Shown here piece by piece: positions 1-13,633 of a stretch of DNA of 64,000 bases (position 1 is its first letter; each line of letters starts with the position of its first letter). Under the pieces are notes generated by a model, which made no database searches, was not told the origin of the DNA, and saw only the letters and a list, made by a program, of their open reading frames with translations. The position numbers and the translations under genes are program-made. Source of the stretch: Rallus limicola (taxonomy: Eukaryota > Chordata > Aves > Gruiformes > Rallidae); contig JAKCOZ010000015.1 of assembly GCA_022605955.1 (NCBI GenBank), positions 7,445,287-7,509,286 on the forward strand, given 5' to 3'.

Positions 1-3000
1 ATCTGCTTAGCCTAATTTCAGGCTATCATAAAAATCTGGAACTGTCTTGGAGTAACTCATTTAGTGCTGAATAACAGAATTAATTCAGGGAAGAGTCTCA
101 AAATAGATCTGATCAGTGCTCCAAGACTCTGATCGCCTGCAGGCTTCTATAAAGAACACGTGGTGCTGATTTCCACCACCACAGCCCTGAAGGCTGTAAT
201 CAGAGAAACACACCCTGTGCAGCATTACTAGTGTCTACAGACATGCCAAGTCCAAGCAGACCCTTCCCTGAAGGCGTGGAATTTTTCAGGCAAGACACAC
301 ATATACATCATTCTACCAGTCTTCAGTCAAACAGCGCACACCCCCTGCTACGACGTGATCTTAGGTCATTAGGAGTTCTATTAACATTTAGTTCTTAGAT
401 AGTACCCAAAGTGGATCTGAAGTGACGTGCTTTCAGCTGCACCTACACACTGCTGAAATACTCAAAATTGAGTCTAGGAGACCAATTGGGCTCTTCACAG
501 CATAGAGCAGTGATGCCACACACAGCCCAAGCCCACAGGAGACTCAGCAGATAAAAACAAGAGTGATAATCATTGGTTGAAGGGTGACCTCAACTACAGC
601 TCGGTAAACACCCATGCCAGTGGACTGATTTTTAGTATGCAATAACTGATCAGGATCCTTTCAGCTTGCCAGCACATTGGCAGTCCTACCAGGAGGTAAA
701 AAAAACCCAGGGAATAAAGTACAGGCATCTTACAGCAATCTTAACTACAGCAGCTTGTCATGTTCAGTTTAGTTGTTGTATATCAAAATATGCCACCAAC
801 TTCCCTTGCACAGCCTTGAACTCAGGTCAATACCACACTAATTTGGGTTTCTGCTGGCAGAAAAAGCATTTCAGAGGATCTTTGATCACTTCCTACAGAT
901 TTCTGGTTTTTCTGATATGGGATTGATTATTCGGGTTTTGTGAGCAGCCTGCATACCTGGGGTAAGAAACGGATTCATGCTTCTGCAAGGGAAGTCCTGG
1001 CTTTAAGAAACAAAATGTCTTTAGTCCCCGAAACAAGCTGCAGGGTATCACAGTGAACCCACAGCCAACACTTCAGACCTTATTGTCACAGATCAGTGAT
1101 TCAATTCCTTAAGAATCGAGTCATCTGCTTAATTGTAATGGTCTAACAAATTCGGACACATCCAGATTAAAGTATGTAATTTTAAAGGTTCAGGCCCCTT
1201 CAGAGCACTTCTGCAAGCTCTGAAAATGTTTCTGTGTTAAACTTGCGAAGACCTAAGTTTAAAAAAATACCCTTGAAGTCACAAGTACAAAGTATTTAAT
1301 GACGTAGTTAAAAGTAAAGTATCTGATAATTACACTGAATTCTCTAAACCATCTGAATCCTCCAAGCGCATAAATGAGCACTGCAATGAGGGGTCTTCAC
1401 TGTCAAATAAAGAGACTACTGAAAAAGCCAGAACAAGAACACTGACTTCTCTGACACAGATGTTGCCCCCCAAAACCATCAGACAGCTGTCTCACAGCTT
1501 TGCCAAAACTAGTTTAGCATGTGTTATGATTGAAAACACTGGAAATTGTCAGTAAGTAATTTTTTGCAATTCTCAAAACCAAGAAATGAGTCTTACACCA
1601 TATCCAAGATAGAAGCATTCATGAAGCATCAGGTTAGCTATTACTGAGCTTATCCAAGGTAGAAGATACTTTCTTTAAAATACAAATGGCATGTCAAGTA
1701 GAACCAATAAATCCCATATTTTAAAAAATCTGTTTCTGTTCAATGCTTTTAGTTATGCTTTATAAATGAAGTATTTTCTTAGAGCAAAGACATCAAGAAA
1801 GAAAGAACACAACGCACACATACCTGATGCTTCTTGAACTTTCACCTTCAGACCTGCAAAGTAACACACAAATAGTTAGGAGATAATTCCTCTTAGCATT
1901 TATAAGCCAGAGTCTAAACCCATCCTCTCCTTTTCTATTTCCAGTAGTTTTTCTAAGGCTTGTCATACTTCCCCAGCTCATAAGATATTTAAAGAAGAAA
2001 CCAGTTTAAGTTTAGAATAAATCTACTGGAAGCTAAAAGACAGTTAGCAGGGGAATTCAATGACTGCAGTATTAAAATATATGCTGATGATCTCTGAACC
2101 CTCAATAAAGACCTTCTGCAAAGATGCAACAAGGAAGATATATGGTCCATATTTGCAAGTGAAACACAGACTACTTAGCACCTTTTTTTCTTGTTTAACC
2201 TTTCTTCAGTCTTCAGCTGAAAAGGTCAAAGGCAAGTACCTTTAGGAATCCAACCCCCAGCCTTATTCAGGACTACTCAGAAAGGGCTACAGTCTGCAAA
2301 ACCACCTAATTGAATAATATAAAAAAATATTTTAAACTCCACACTTGCCTGAATTTTATAATTGTGCAAAACTGAGAGATAAGATATACTAAGTTACAGG
2401 AGCTCCTAGAGCACATTTTTCTCACGGTGAGATAATTTTACCAATCAAAGCAGGAACAAAGGCTCTCTCTCCTCCCCCCCAACATTTTTTAAATAAATGA
2501 ATTTAACTTTATGTCATTCCTCCTCACAAAGTTTCCTGCTCCAAAGAGAAAGAGGAACTTAACACTCACAGCATTTCATGAGGAAACACAAAACCCAGGA
2601 GAAAACATACAACTGCTTGCCCAGTTCTCTCCCTTTCACAGCCCAAAACAACACTGCCTCGGTGCTGGAGACATGGAATACATCTGCAGAAACAGGAACC
2701 AAAGCAAAGCAGATTTCAGAGCAAAACCAGTCCCCCAAACACTCTTTCTGTGGCATATTCTTACCAGGGACCCAAAGATGATGATAATGATCGATATGAA
2801 CTTGCAAAATTGAGCACTTAAGTTACAATAAGCAAGTGCCAGAAATCGAAGACAAGGGTATTTTCCTTAGGAAATATTCTTTCCCTCCTAGTTTGACCAA
2901 AAAACCCAACCTACAACCCAAAACAAAAACACAACCAATTTCTTATTAGAATGACAACTTGCACATTACCGTAGAGAAAACTTTATGGCAATTTAAAGAT

Positions 3001-3360
3001 TACCAACTCTAACACCATAAAGCCAACAGTACTAATATTCAATTTTCAGAACCTACTGTAGAAATAGATACCCAAACCAGATGCTTTTCTCTCTCCCTTT
3101 CATTAAGTGCTCTAACCTTATCTTTATTTTCCTCAGCTCAAAGAAGTCTGGATGATTTTAACAACACAAGCTGAGAGGAAAGAAGGAAAAACAATCTTAG
3201 TCTCTCGTGATCTCTCATGATACTTGAGCAGTAGAAAGAGTACTGGAATTCAGTGGACAGAGGTTAGACGTTACAGCAGTGGCTGGGTATATGTACAAGT
3301 CAGACAATCACTTGATGTTCCTGACAGCTATCATCAGGGAATAGTTTAAAATACGAGAGA
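1..3360. other. Non-coding unique sequence, no gene recognised
   Basis: I see no gene in this stretch. It is A/T-rich, and its + strand carries more A and C than T and G. The longest ATG-started frame is about 100 codons (2511-2813, +); it resembles no protein I know and overlaps open frames on the other strand, as expected by chance. A degenerate A/C-rich block lies near 2888-2940. Splice-like signals on the - strand bracket 26-36 base segments near 953-978, 1824-1853 and 2780-2815. They are too short to judge without alignment. Confidence 0.6.
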
Positions 3361-3824
3361 TGCCCAGCTCTGGAGCCCTCAGCACAAGAAAGACATGGAC
3401 CTCTTGGAGCAGGTCCAGGGGAGGCCACGAGGATGATTTAATGGCTGGAGCACCGCTCCTACAAAGACAGACTGTTCAGCCTGGGTAAGAGAAGGTTCCA
3501 GGAAGACATCAGGGTCCTATCTAGTACTAGAAGGTACAGGAAAGCTGGGGAGGGACTGTTTGCAAGGGCATGTAGCAACAGAACAAGGGCAATGGTATAA
3601 AACTAGAGCAGGGGAGGTTTAGATCCGACATTCAGAAGAAGTTCTTGACCCTGGCAAAGGTTGCCCAGAGAGGTGGTGAAGGGCCCATTCCTGGAGACAT
3701 TCAAGGTCAGGCTTGAGGAAGCTCTGAACAACCTGATCTAGTGAAAGGTGTCCCTGCTCACTGCAGGGGGTTAGACTCATGGCCTTTGATGGTCCCTGCC
3801 AACCTAACAGTCTCTGATGCTACA
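3361..3824 (+). mobile_element. CR1 LINE fragment, 3' part, sense on + strand
   Basis: This is a 5'-truncated copy of the chicken-repeat-1 non-LTR retrotransposon, which copies itself by target-primed reverse transcription. The + strand follows the familiar CR1 3' region in order. It begins with a 'cagctctggagccctcagca' block and continues with 'gacatggacctcttggagca'. The 'ggaaagctggggagggact' block, the 'ttgcccagagaggtggtg' block and the terminal 'gggggttagactcatg' block follow. The last block marks the 3' end of the reverse-transcriptase ORF and the start of the 3' UTR. The frame is broken by substitutions and small indels, and no long CR1 reading frame survives, so the copy is dead. The canonical terminal octamers are eroded, ending in a diverged 'tctctgatgc'. 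Divergence is visibly higher than in the copy near 11.2 kb, suggesting an older insertion. Edges are judged by eye and may be off by about 10-20 bases. Confidence 0.92.
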
Positions 3825-6800
3825 AAAAATTAGCACAGTGGAAAATTCTGTTGCCCAGAGCAAAGGGGATCAACTTCCGCCCAGCAAGCACATGGCAGTA
3901 TGCTGTTATACATCACAATCTCTCTACCTGGAGCTCCCAGGAGAGCTCACAAGGTTTGCTGTAGAGCTTAACTGTGCTTCAGAAAACACTTTTTGGAAAG
4001 TGGTATGATTGTCTTTTAACCCAAACTGACCAAGAACCTTTGCTGCCCTTCACTTAAGGGTGAATGATGATTTTGCTTGAGCAGCATACTTCAGCACCAC
4101 AGAAACTGAGTCACATTCTGTGTTCCCAGCGCAGTACCTGCCTTATACAAGAGCTCTAGACCATTGGGTGCTACTGGCACCGTTCCCATAACAGGATTCA
4201 TTTTACTGTGTATTAAAAAGATTTTATAAAACAACACCGAATAGAAGAAACAATCCCATAAACCCAAACCCAACAGAACACTTCAACAAATGTTTCAGAG
4301 ATGACACTGTGTCCAGTGCTGCTCATGATGACAGGATCTGACATCAAATACCTTCACTTCCAGCTGGCTTACTTCATTTAAAACAGTTCAACAGATGAAC
4401 ACATACAAGACTCCAGCAGCGCTCCCAGTCTACCCCTGCACCCAAGCAGGCTGACATCCACCCCAGACATCCCCTTCAACACAAGACAGGTTATTGGCAT
4501 AGACAAAAGGTAACTAAAGCAGCTTTCTCATCCCTGCGAGCTACGTGAACACGAGAGAAAGATGATAAATGAACTCACCTATGCATTCCCGTGAGTAATG
4601 AAAAAATTAATTAATAAAGTGTTTAACTGACACCTTCCCACATCCTGCTTTCAGCAAATTACATCTTGCAGAACATAAGCCTTACAGTTAAGAAAGATGT
4701 TATGTGTAATTGCTTGTACTATCAGGTTTTCAAATACAGCCCAGACAACTGGGGTTTTAATGCCTCTATTTTCTGCCTTTCCCCTTGACTAGAATAACAA
4801 AGCCATCTGAACCAGCTGAACAGGGGAAATACCTGAGTGCCCATAGCATGCCAGGGCTGCTACAAGTGCCAGCCAGCCATCCTCAGTCGTCTTTCCATCA
4901 ACCCACCATTCCTCTCCCTAAAGCTCAAGAAGTATTTTAAACTAGACAAGGCAAGGCTGGGTCTTGGTGAGGTGCTCTGCCCGGCTGTACTGAGGCTGGA
5001 ACCAACTGCTCTCCCCAGCTCAGTGAATTCCAACTCAGTGCAGCTGGCAACACTGACAGAAGGACCATCATCCCTTTATTTTTAGGAGCCCAAAAGGTGA
5101 AACATACCTGCTAAATTTGCATATTCAAGGCTAAGATTTACTCAGGGAAAACTTTGAAGAGATATTCAGAGCCAGTCACTGTTACTCAGAGAATGAGGAA
5201 TTGGTTTGCAGAGCTGAACGAACACACTGCTGAAAAAGCCCATTGTCTGTAGTTTAAAATAAAGTGTTGGATTTTCTTTAAAAGCCAAGATCTTGGATCA
5301 ATATTTAATGTTTCTGTTTAGGCTGTAACCATGTGTTGGGCTACTTTTTTTCCCCATTTGATCCAAGCAAAAGAAATTATAGCATCGCCACTGAAACAAG
5401 GAGAAAGGTGAAAAAAATAATCGATGCATTATTTATTTTAATGTAGCCCTTAAAGAAAAAGCTACAATATATACCGCATTTTCTGTGCTCCCAGTACTTT
5501 ATTTTAACCAGAATAAATTCCATTTATATAAATTCCTAAGCTATATCAGTGATGTGATAAATGTCATACGCTTTCTCCAAGATTTCTCCTATCTTTGGCT
5601 GGTTTACAGTATTTCATTTTGGAGTAGAGTTAAATATCAACCCATATGCCACACTGAAATAAAGTTTGTCTTCCTGACCTGAGGAACTTCATTCTCAGGA
5701 GAAAACACAGCAAAACACATCCTCTGGTACGGTCAATAGAAGCAGAAATGACTACACTCATAGCAGTGCTTCTATTGCAAGCAGCAGCCAGAAGGAACAG
5801 GCACCATTGTAACAAACTCCAAACCAAAACCCAAAAGGAAATCAACCTCCCCCCTACCCAGTACCTGACTGACAGGAGACAGCAAACCAAAGCAACTATT
5901 AAAATCTAAATTATGTTTAATCCAAATACTGCTATCACCCTCCATGTGTCAGTCCCAAGGGACAGTCACCACCATCCTCCCCAGAACACATTACTGGGAC
6001 CTTCCCTGCTTGCTGTATCTCAGCTTCCAGTCACTGAGTGGTCGGCAGTTTTTCAACACAGCATTCCTGGTGGGATGTTGTCAGCTCATAAACACTGAAA
6101 GCCATTTACAGGAGTATTGTAATCTTGAGGAAATCTTTGAGAAAAGCAGGAGACCAAAACAGCACTCCAGCTGGGAGTGGCTGAGAGGTTCCCATTCCCA
6201 ACCAGCAGCTCTTGCTCATTTAGGTGACAGCAGGGGCTTAAGTCCCAGGAGCAGCACAGCTCCAGAGGCAGAGCTTGTTCAATGGCTTTCCCTCACTCAA
6301 AAGAGTTCCATCAGGAAGCGTTCAATTGCCTCTGTTATTCCCTCCACCTTAATGTAATACTGAACAAGCTGCATGTCTTATGTCATCTGAGTTGTTGGTT
6401 ACACTTAAAGCTATACTTGGAAGTGAAACAGCATCACGTAAAGCTGCTTCCAAAAGCAGCTTCGGGACAGGCTTTCAGTCTGACTCGTTAAAATTATCAT
6501 TTCCAAAATAAAATATTGTTTATAACCATGAAGGCATGTTACAGAGTCTGATGAACACAGCTCCCCCTGCCACAATTTCAGAGCTTCGCACTTTATTTGG
6601 GCAATGCATAGAGTCAAGGCAGTGCTCTATAAAACAGGTTCTGTAGAAAATAGAAGCAAAAGGTTTTAAAAACTCTAAGACTCACATTCAGAATGCAGAA
6701 GTTTGCTTTGCATGGTGCAGTAGAAAAACAGCCAAAAGCAGAACTGAAATCTTATTGTAAGGTCCTACAAGTGGGCAGGACTTTCCTATAGTGTCACAGC

Positions 6801-8058
6801 CCCACACCCACACGTGCGGTAGGAAGCCAGGTCGCATTTCCTTCCTCCCACCAGAATAGAAAGATCTGGGTAAAAGCCAAGGACTGTAACAGCACATCAA
6901 ACCTCCATGCTAAACAACTACACTCCATCTGAAATACATCTTTCTGGAAGCCACAAGAACTGATTTTATTTTAGGAGACCTGCTACAGGTAGGAGTACAC
7001 AGTAACCACAGATTAAAGAGCCTTCCAATTTCTGGGTTTTTTTTACAAAAGGTTGAATCAAATCTTTATACCAGAATCAATGGATTTGATTGAGTCTTGC
7101 TTTGAGCGCAGAATTTGCCTCAATAATGAGAGCTACATCTGTTACAGGTTGTTCTTTTGTGGTATATTAAGACTTTGGGCATTTGCAATGCAGATGAACA
7201 GATTACTTTCCAGGAAAAAAGCTTCAGGGAAAATTTGCCCACTGTATAACCAGTACCACTTCGAGCAGGGGTAGGCATTAGCATGTTTCACTCGGAAGCT
7301 TCCATGGGTGTATGTTCTGAGCAGCAATTCAAATCAAGGTGGATGTTGCCAGGAACTTGAAACTGCATCTAAAGACTTTGTAGGACTTACTTTTATCTAC
7401 CATGTCTGAAGAGAACAGACTTGTTTATCATATCTGGCATCTACAACCATGCTGAGCTGAGACAAGCATGCATGCTGTCATGTCTGTGCCCTCTCCTAAG
7501 GGGCTCCAAATCAGCACTGCTGTGTTGCCAGTGATACACCAAACAGCATGTCCAATACCACAGACACACATGGTGGAAATTTTCCGTTCCAAAACAAGGG
7601 GTTGGTTTGCAAGACTACATATTAGGATCAGAAAAATTCTACTGTGCTGAAAACTTTTGAAAGCAGTGAATAAACTTGTAGTGAGACCCGCCCAGTCAGT
7701 AGCATTTTAACAAGGTTTCAGGATGAGAAAAATTATTCATTTCACCGCTAATGATAGCCCTTCCAGGGGAAATCGGTTATTATGCATAGCCGAGTGAAGG
7801 GATGAACACTCACTACAAAAACACGCTCTTGAGCTTGCCCATCACAGTTGCAATAGAAAGGAGCGCTCCAGTATGCAAGCACAATTATTGCATTGCATTT
7901 TGATTTAAAACTGAGAGAAAACCCCCAAAGCTAGCTTGCACAGTGGGAAAAAAACGCTATTTTCATAGATTATTTGAGAACAGTAGCATACTAAGAGTCA
8001 CCTTGTTCTTTTACAAAGACAAGAAAGTCTAACAGCTGCCCTGAATACAGCACTCCCA

Positions 8059-8079
8059 CCATACTCAGCACCATACTCA
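8059..8079. repeat. Short direct repeat, 12-bp period
   Basis: The 9-mer 'ccatactca' occurs at 8059-8067 and again at 8071-8079, giving a 12-bp period; the flanking bases are partly shared too. It is a minor tandem duplication with no evident function. Confidence 0.8.
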
Positions 8080-8260
8080 ACAGGTTCTCCAACAACCTTC
8101 TGCCAAACAAAAGGTTTCTTTCTGAAGGTCACATCCAATCAGCCCCACGTGGTGCAGTGTTAGGAACAGACAAGATGCCACTAGTAACAAGTGGTCTTTG
8201 GAAAGAGATATGTCAAGTCAAAATAAAGATAAGTGTTCAAGGGCATCTAAAGAAAAACCA

Positions 8261-8294
8261 GAGCTTCCCTACTGTAAACAGAGCTTCCCTACTG
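8261..8294. repeat. 20-bp tandem duplication
   Basis: The unit 'gagcttccctactgtaaaca' at 8261-8280 is followed directly by a second copy whose first 14 bases ('gagcttccctactg', 8281-8294) are identical. This is a typical replication-slippage duplication; the identical portions suggest it is recent. It carries no coding meaning that I can see. Confidence 0.9.
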
Positions 8295-11157
8295 CCCTGC
8301 CAATCCAGGTTTTTCACTACTTCATCCTACAGAGATATGCTAATTAAATCAAGTCATCTGCATATGGACAATAGTGAAAACCCTGCAGTTTTTCCTTGAA
8401 AAGAAGAACAAGACAGACACACGTGTCACTGATGTTTCTTTTTTTTAAGTGTTCCATACCAGAACAAGTATTACCTGAACAGAGAGACATGAACTTTGAT
8501 TTTAGCAAACAAAGCATTTGACCTAGCAATAACTCAGCAAACTTTGGGACTGGCATACAGCAAACATCCTTCAGACCTGGTACCACATCTTCGCCTACTT
8601 CACCTCCCAATTAACGATTATTCATATTGTCAGAGTAAGGTTTTACTACAAGGTGACAGTTTTTACAGCATCTCTGCATCCATCTCTTCTGCCCTAAAGC
8701 CTGCAGGAATTTAACACGAGATGGACAGCGGTAATTAGCACCATCCAAAACCAGGCACGGATGTAGAACAGCAATACCACTGAGAGTAGTGATGCTCTGA
8801 AACCACTGCACATGCTAGTAGGACTCCAGTGGCTCCTTTTCTCTCCGTGACCTTCTCACACTGGTCTGACGTGAGGAGAACACGAGCCTCTGGCTCAGGC
8901 TCATCCCAGAGAAGGTGCAGTTTGAACCACTCACCTTACTAGTGACTTTCAACAGAGAACGGAACTACTCACATTATTTTTGGCCTGTATTTTCTCCAAC
9001 CCCTATGAAAGAAAGGAGGAGTTTGCAGCTATCTTAAGTGAGAGGGTAATACTGCAGATGCACTTTTTCTTTTAAACACATCTATGATGTGCAGTCTTCA
9101 AGCACCTGCTGGCTTAGGTTTGTGGAGAAGACCTCCAACCTAAGCAGCAACTTTCCTCTTGGAACGCATTGCTTGTGTGGCAGCAACTACCACACCTCTG
9201 CGGCCGTACAAAGGTATTGTGTACCCACAGAGTAACCAAGTTAAGCAAGACAATTCTAGCCGTGAGCCTGGACATGAGGACTGCAAGCAGCCACTGCCTT
9301 AAGCAGGTGTTATTTTTGCCTTTTAAACCTAACCTAGGAGACCCGAGCAGACACGTCTCTAAATCCTTGAGAAGCAGGAAATACTTATATCCCACAAATA
9401 ACTGTATTCTATGGTAAATATGACAGAAGCTCAGCTACTGGCCTACAGTCTCCGTAGAGAGCTTGTTATACCTACTCCTGGACTGCTACAACCACTACTG
9501 CCTGAGAAAGGTCTAGCCCAAGCTCTCAGCAACCTCTGAAGAGATTTGTAGAGAGATCAACTTGGTCCCACTCTCCATCCATCACTGTTATGCCTGCTAC
9601 TGAGCTTCAGGCCAGCTAGCACCTGGGCAGAGCGCATCCTCTCCACGCTCCCCTCGTTCAGCTGGGATGCTTTTTTGGTAACCTGGGTCTTTTTTTCCCT
9701 TAGTGTCTGAAAATATTTTGTGGCAACAGCCCAGGTACAGAGCCCACGTGTCCTCACGAGAAGGCACCCCCTGCACAGTCTGCGCTGCGTTCATTCCATC
9801 AAGGTTATTGGTACCATCTGTCCACTCGGCAAGAGGCAGCGGAACGTGCTTCCTCCGGCATGCAAATACAGTCTCACACTGGGCAGATGCTACATCATAC
9901 CACCACCTGGATAGCCCTGAACACCCTTTCCAGACCTGAATATTTAACAAAAGAAGTTCAACAGACATAAGATGCAGCATACAGATACATTTACCTCAGG
10001 GCACTTCTAGCTAACTGGAGAACTACCATTATCCTTGGCACGCAACTGCCCGGCTTACCTGGGGAAACACAGGTTGATGCAGCTTCCTCCGTGCAGGGGA
10101 CACATTCACACAGCGGTGTGCCAAGCAAGGCAGCAGGCTCAAAACACAAAGCAACCCATAAATAATTTTACCTTTCCAAAGTGTTTGCTGTCCGTCTCTG
10201 GAAAGGGAAGTGATTCAGCTGGAAGATAAATTAGGCAGCAACCTCTCGGATGCACCCCCTGAGAAGCTGCATATGTCACAGACACACCACCACCTCCAGC
10301 CCATCACAGCCCTGGCAGACAGGCTCATTCACAGTGCAACCCCTTTACACGTACTGCAGAGCAGCAGAGAAAGCGATCCATGGAATAGGAATCACAGCCA
10401 AGCAGAACACAGGCCGGGGGAAGCTTTATTTAGGAAAGTTTTCCATGATCCTTTCCTGCAGAAGGTAGCAGTAAGGGTTTTGTGGAATTAATGCCTCCAG
10501 AGCAACACGTCACTGTGCTAAAGAGGCACTGCTGCGCCCATGAGATCCAGCACCAAAACCCACCTCGTGAGATGAAGCAATTAGGATCTGCTGGGAAGCC
10601 AATTTATGAGCTAAGTAAGAACAATGCCAGAGCGCCATAAGGAAGGGAAGTAAATATTTTGCTTTGATAAGCAGGGGGTGCTCCTAAAGTCAGCACTGGA
10701 ACACAGACTTGAATCAGAAGAGATAATGAATTAAAATACCTTGGGCTTATGATGTGTGAAGGCCACTTTATGTGCTGGTTTGTTTGGTTTGGAGTTCTTC
10801 CCCTTGCTGCTCAGTTGTTTGTAATTCAGAATCACTTATAAGCAAAGAGTGTTACAAAAGCTGAAATAGTGCATCTGCTTCAGTGCTCCTCCTTCTTATG
10901 CAGTAATATTTTACAAATGAGCTAATCACATTCCCCCCCAAAGTTTTTCAAATCATTTACAATTTCACCTCTGACTTGCAGACTTTTCTATCCCTAACAC
11001 AGCTCTGGAAACAGCAACACCACAATCAAAACTCATGTACGTGTTTCTTTATAGCTTGGATGGTTGAACTGGATTTATTCTTTTTCTTTAGTAGCTGAGC
11101 AAGTGAGAATGTTACTCCTGGGGTCTAGTTGCAAAGAGCTGCATAAATATTTTTTAC

Positions 11158-11588
11158 TATAGAATCATAGAATGCTTTCGGTTGGAAAGGACCTCAAAGA
11201 TCATCTAGTTCCAACACCCCTGCCACTGGCAGGGACAGCCCCAGATTGCTCAAGGCCCCATCTAACCCAGCCTTAAAGCCTCCAGGGATGGGCCTTCCAC
11301 AACCTCTCTGGGCAGCCTGTGCCAGGGCCTCACCACCCTCAGAGTAAAGAATTTCTTCCTAACATCTAACTTAAGCCTGACCTCATTCAGCTTGAAGCCA
11401 CTGCCCCTTCTCCTGTGACTACATTCCCTGGTGAACAACCCTTCCCACACTTTCCTGTAGGACCCCCTTAAGTATTGCTAGGCTGCAGTTAGGTCTCCCT
11501 GGAGCCTTCTCTTCTCCAGGCTGAACAAGCCCAACTCTCACAGCCTGTCTTTATTAGGAGAGGTGCTGCAGCGCCTTGATCAACATAT
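11158..11588 (-). mobile_element. CR1 LINE fragment, 3' part, sense on - strand
   Basis: This is the best-preserved CR1 copy of the window. Read on the - strand it ends in 'cattctatgattctat', the characteristic CR1 terminal octamer repeat. Just upstream lie the conserved 3' UTR blocks, seen on the + strand as 'ggttggaaaggacctcaaag' and 'atcatctagttccaac'. A - strand frame at 11262-11450 still encodes the C-terminal end of the CR1 reverse-transcriptase protein, including 'RKKFFTLRVVRPWHRLPREV', a segment conserved among CR1 families. The copy is strongly 5'-truncated at about 11588, as most CR1 copies are, so it has no endonuclease or catalytic RT domain and cannot move by itself. It lies opposite in orientation to the copies at 3.4 and 20.7 kb. 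Confidence 0.96.
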
Positions 11589-13194
11589 AACTGCATATCA
11601 GGAGTCTCTAAGCAAGCCCAACAGTACAGTTACCACCGTTGCTCTACCAGCAAGTGAAGAAATGAAAATTTTTGGCAGAATTAGAGAAGTATGAAGAAGC
11701 ATTAGCACACAGTGCTCCTCTGTACTGAATATATCTACAGAAGCACTATTCCAGCTTCAGTAAGAATGACTGTTAAGAGGCAAGCCGCTAGATGAGATTA
11801 TGCCTGTCTGCTTTGCCATCTACAGGTAAGGTCTTGTGAAGAAAGAATAATCTCTTTAAAGCTGGAGTTTAACTAAAGAGTGCATCATTTTACCTTACAT
11901 TTTAAAAAAGCTGTTAAGTTACAAGTATGGCTTTTCTACAATCATGGCATCAATTAAAATACTCTCTTGTAAAGGTCCTTGCCTCTAATGGCAGCTAAAT
12001 GCTTTCTAGAAGATGAAGATACCTACAGCAGAAGAATTTATCATCCATTTAGCCTCTAACCACGCAATCATCAGCCATAAACACTCAGGCAGTGACCAAA
12101 TCGAGCTTCATCTTTCATTTCTATCAAGTATTTGTATTTTCCTTAATAAAATCATCTGTCTGCAGAGGGCTGTATTTTAGATTAATTTTAGGCATATACA
12201 TGGGGATTAGTTGGAGTGAGCAGCTGAGAAGCCTTCAACAAAAATAAGTGATTTTCTACCCATGGAATTTATGTCTTTAATCCTCAGGTTTGGGAGGTAT
12301 CACATCGCTATACCAATCATTCATACAGGACAAGCTCTCACTACATCTATTCTACAAGGAGAAAGAAGAAACAATAAAAGCACTGGGGACATAGCTGGTG
12401 ACAACCTTCCATCCCACGAATTCATTCAGGCATTGATCCAACAATAATTACAAATCAAAATCCAGCATCTGCAACCTCCCTGTGTAATTTAAACCAAAGC
12501 CAAGCACTTCACAGCTAAAATTTCCAATCTGAATTACCCTTAAATCTGACTTCAGAAGAGGCATCTGTACATTAAACTCTACACACAGATCATTTAAAGT
12601 CCGACTGATGTGTCATTAAAGTGACAAAGTTATCTTTTAAAAAACTAATCTGGCCCTGAAGTCAACCTGATTTCACTGTCCACATGGGTATACAAATTGT
12701 GATCTGAATTTTGTCACCATTGACGTAACCCTCTCCTCTAAGACTAAATTAGAAAACCTGAAGAGATGACGACAAACCTGTGTGTATCCAGCACTATAAA
12801 TCATTAGACAGAAAGCACAAAGAATGGAATTTAAGCTTTAAACTTGTTTGAGCTCATCTACTTGGTTCAATCTTTAGAAGTGCTGTAATTTGTACCTATT
12901 ACATCTTTGCAAGAAGAAATAATAATAAAAAAAGTTAGCTGGTTTTAAGAGAAAATCCCTAGATGGGATTCCTGGCTTCCTCTAAGAGGCCTCAGTTTCA
13001 ATTACAAGGGCTGTACTCCCAGCTAATGGTTTTCCTGCTATTAGTCAGATCCCATCTGTCCTAAAGCCCGGTGCCTGAGCCACCCCCAGAGAAATGCCCT
13101 TCCCTGGATAATCTTGAGGTTTCAATTTCTTTAAACGATTTAGGTACTGGATAGAGCAAAATGGCCGAGTTCTTATATTCCGAAGATGGCCTTA

Positions 13195-13275
13195 CATGGT
13201 TTTTTGGTTGGTTTTGGGGTTGTTTGGGTTGGGGGGGGGTTTGGCTTGGTTTGCTTCTGATTTGGTTTTGAGGGG
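13195..13275 (+). repeat. GT-rich low-complexity block with G runs
   Basis: The + strand is almost only G and T for about 80 bases. It contains a run of nine G at 13231-13239, GGG at 13226-13228 and GGGG at 13216-13219. The spacing (loops of six and two bases, with the long run divisible) satisfies the usual G-quadruplex pattern of four G-tracts within short loops. On the - strand the same block is a C/A-rich tract. Fold formation is inferred from the pattern only. Confidence 0.8.
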
Positions 13276-13633
13276 TTTATTATTGCTTGTTTTCTTTCTT
13301 AAAATTAGTCCCCAGATGCAAGTTTCAGCATGGTTACAGCTTTCAGCAAGAGTTTTAGCAACCAATAAATTCAGCTTTTGGAAGCATTCCTTCAAATACC
13401 TTTTTATCCTCTCTAAGTGTTACTCAAACAGCTCCCCAAGAGATCCCTGTGCTCTCGGCTTTACCTGCTCTTCCCAACATTCACCGCTCGGCATTTTCAG
13501 TTGTCTCATTGACACATTTTTTTTCTTTAGATCAAAGCACTCTCCACCAACTCATACCGACCTAGACACAATTGATGAGTCTTTTGAGGGATTTTTGTAA
13601 TGCTGTTGGGGGTTCTGGGGTTTTCTTTTTGTC

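Larger units (their letters stand above)
3825..11157. other. Non-coding unique sequence, no gene recognised
   Basis: No gene, RNA gene or mobile element is recognised here. Open frames are short (up to 137 codons at 5944-6357, +), overlap one another on both strands and have no recognisable domains. Two small tandem duplications occur near 8.06 and 8.27 kb and are listed separately. On the - strand, good splice-site look-alikes flank short open segments at 8973-9002, 10172-10197 and about 10565-10591, each under 30 bases. Chance alone would produce these. Confidence 0.6.

Noticed and set aside
953..2815. Three mini-exon-like segments on the - strand (about 953-978, 1824-1853, 2780-2815)
   Set aside because: Each has decent splice-like edges and they can be joined in one frame, but at 26-36 bases they carry too little information. 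Similar brackets occur throughout the window.
11262..11450. 62-codon - strand frame considered as a host gene
   Set aside because: It is the C-terminal remnant of the CR1 reverse-transcriptase ORF, not a host gene.
13196..13600. 134-codon + strand frame starting in the GT-rich block
   Set aside because: The first part translates low-complexity GT/G-run sequence; not a credible protein.
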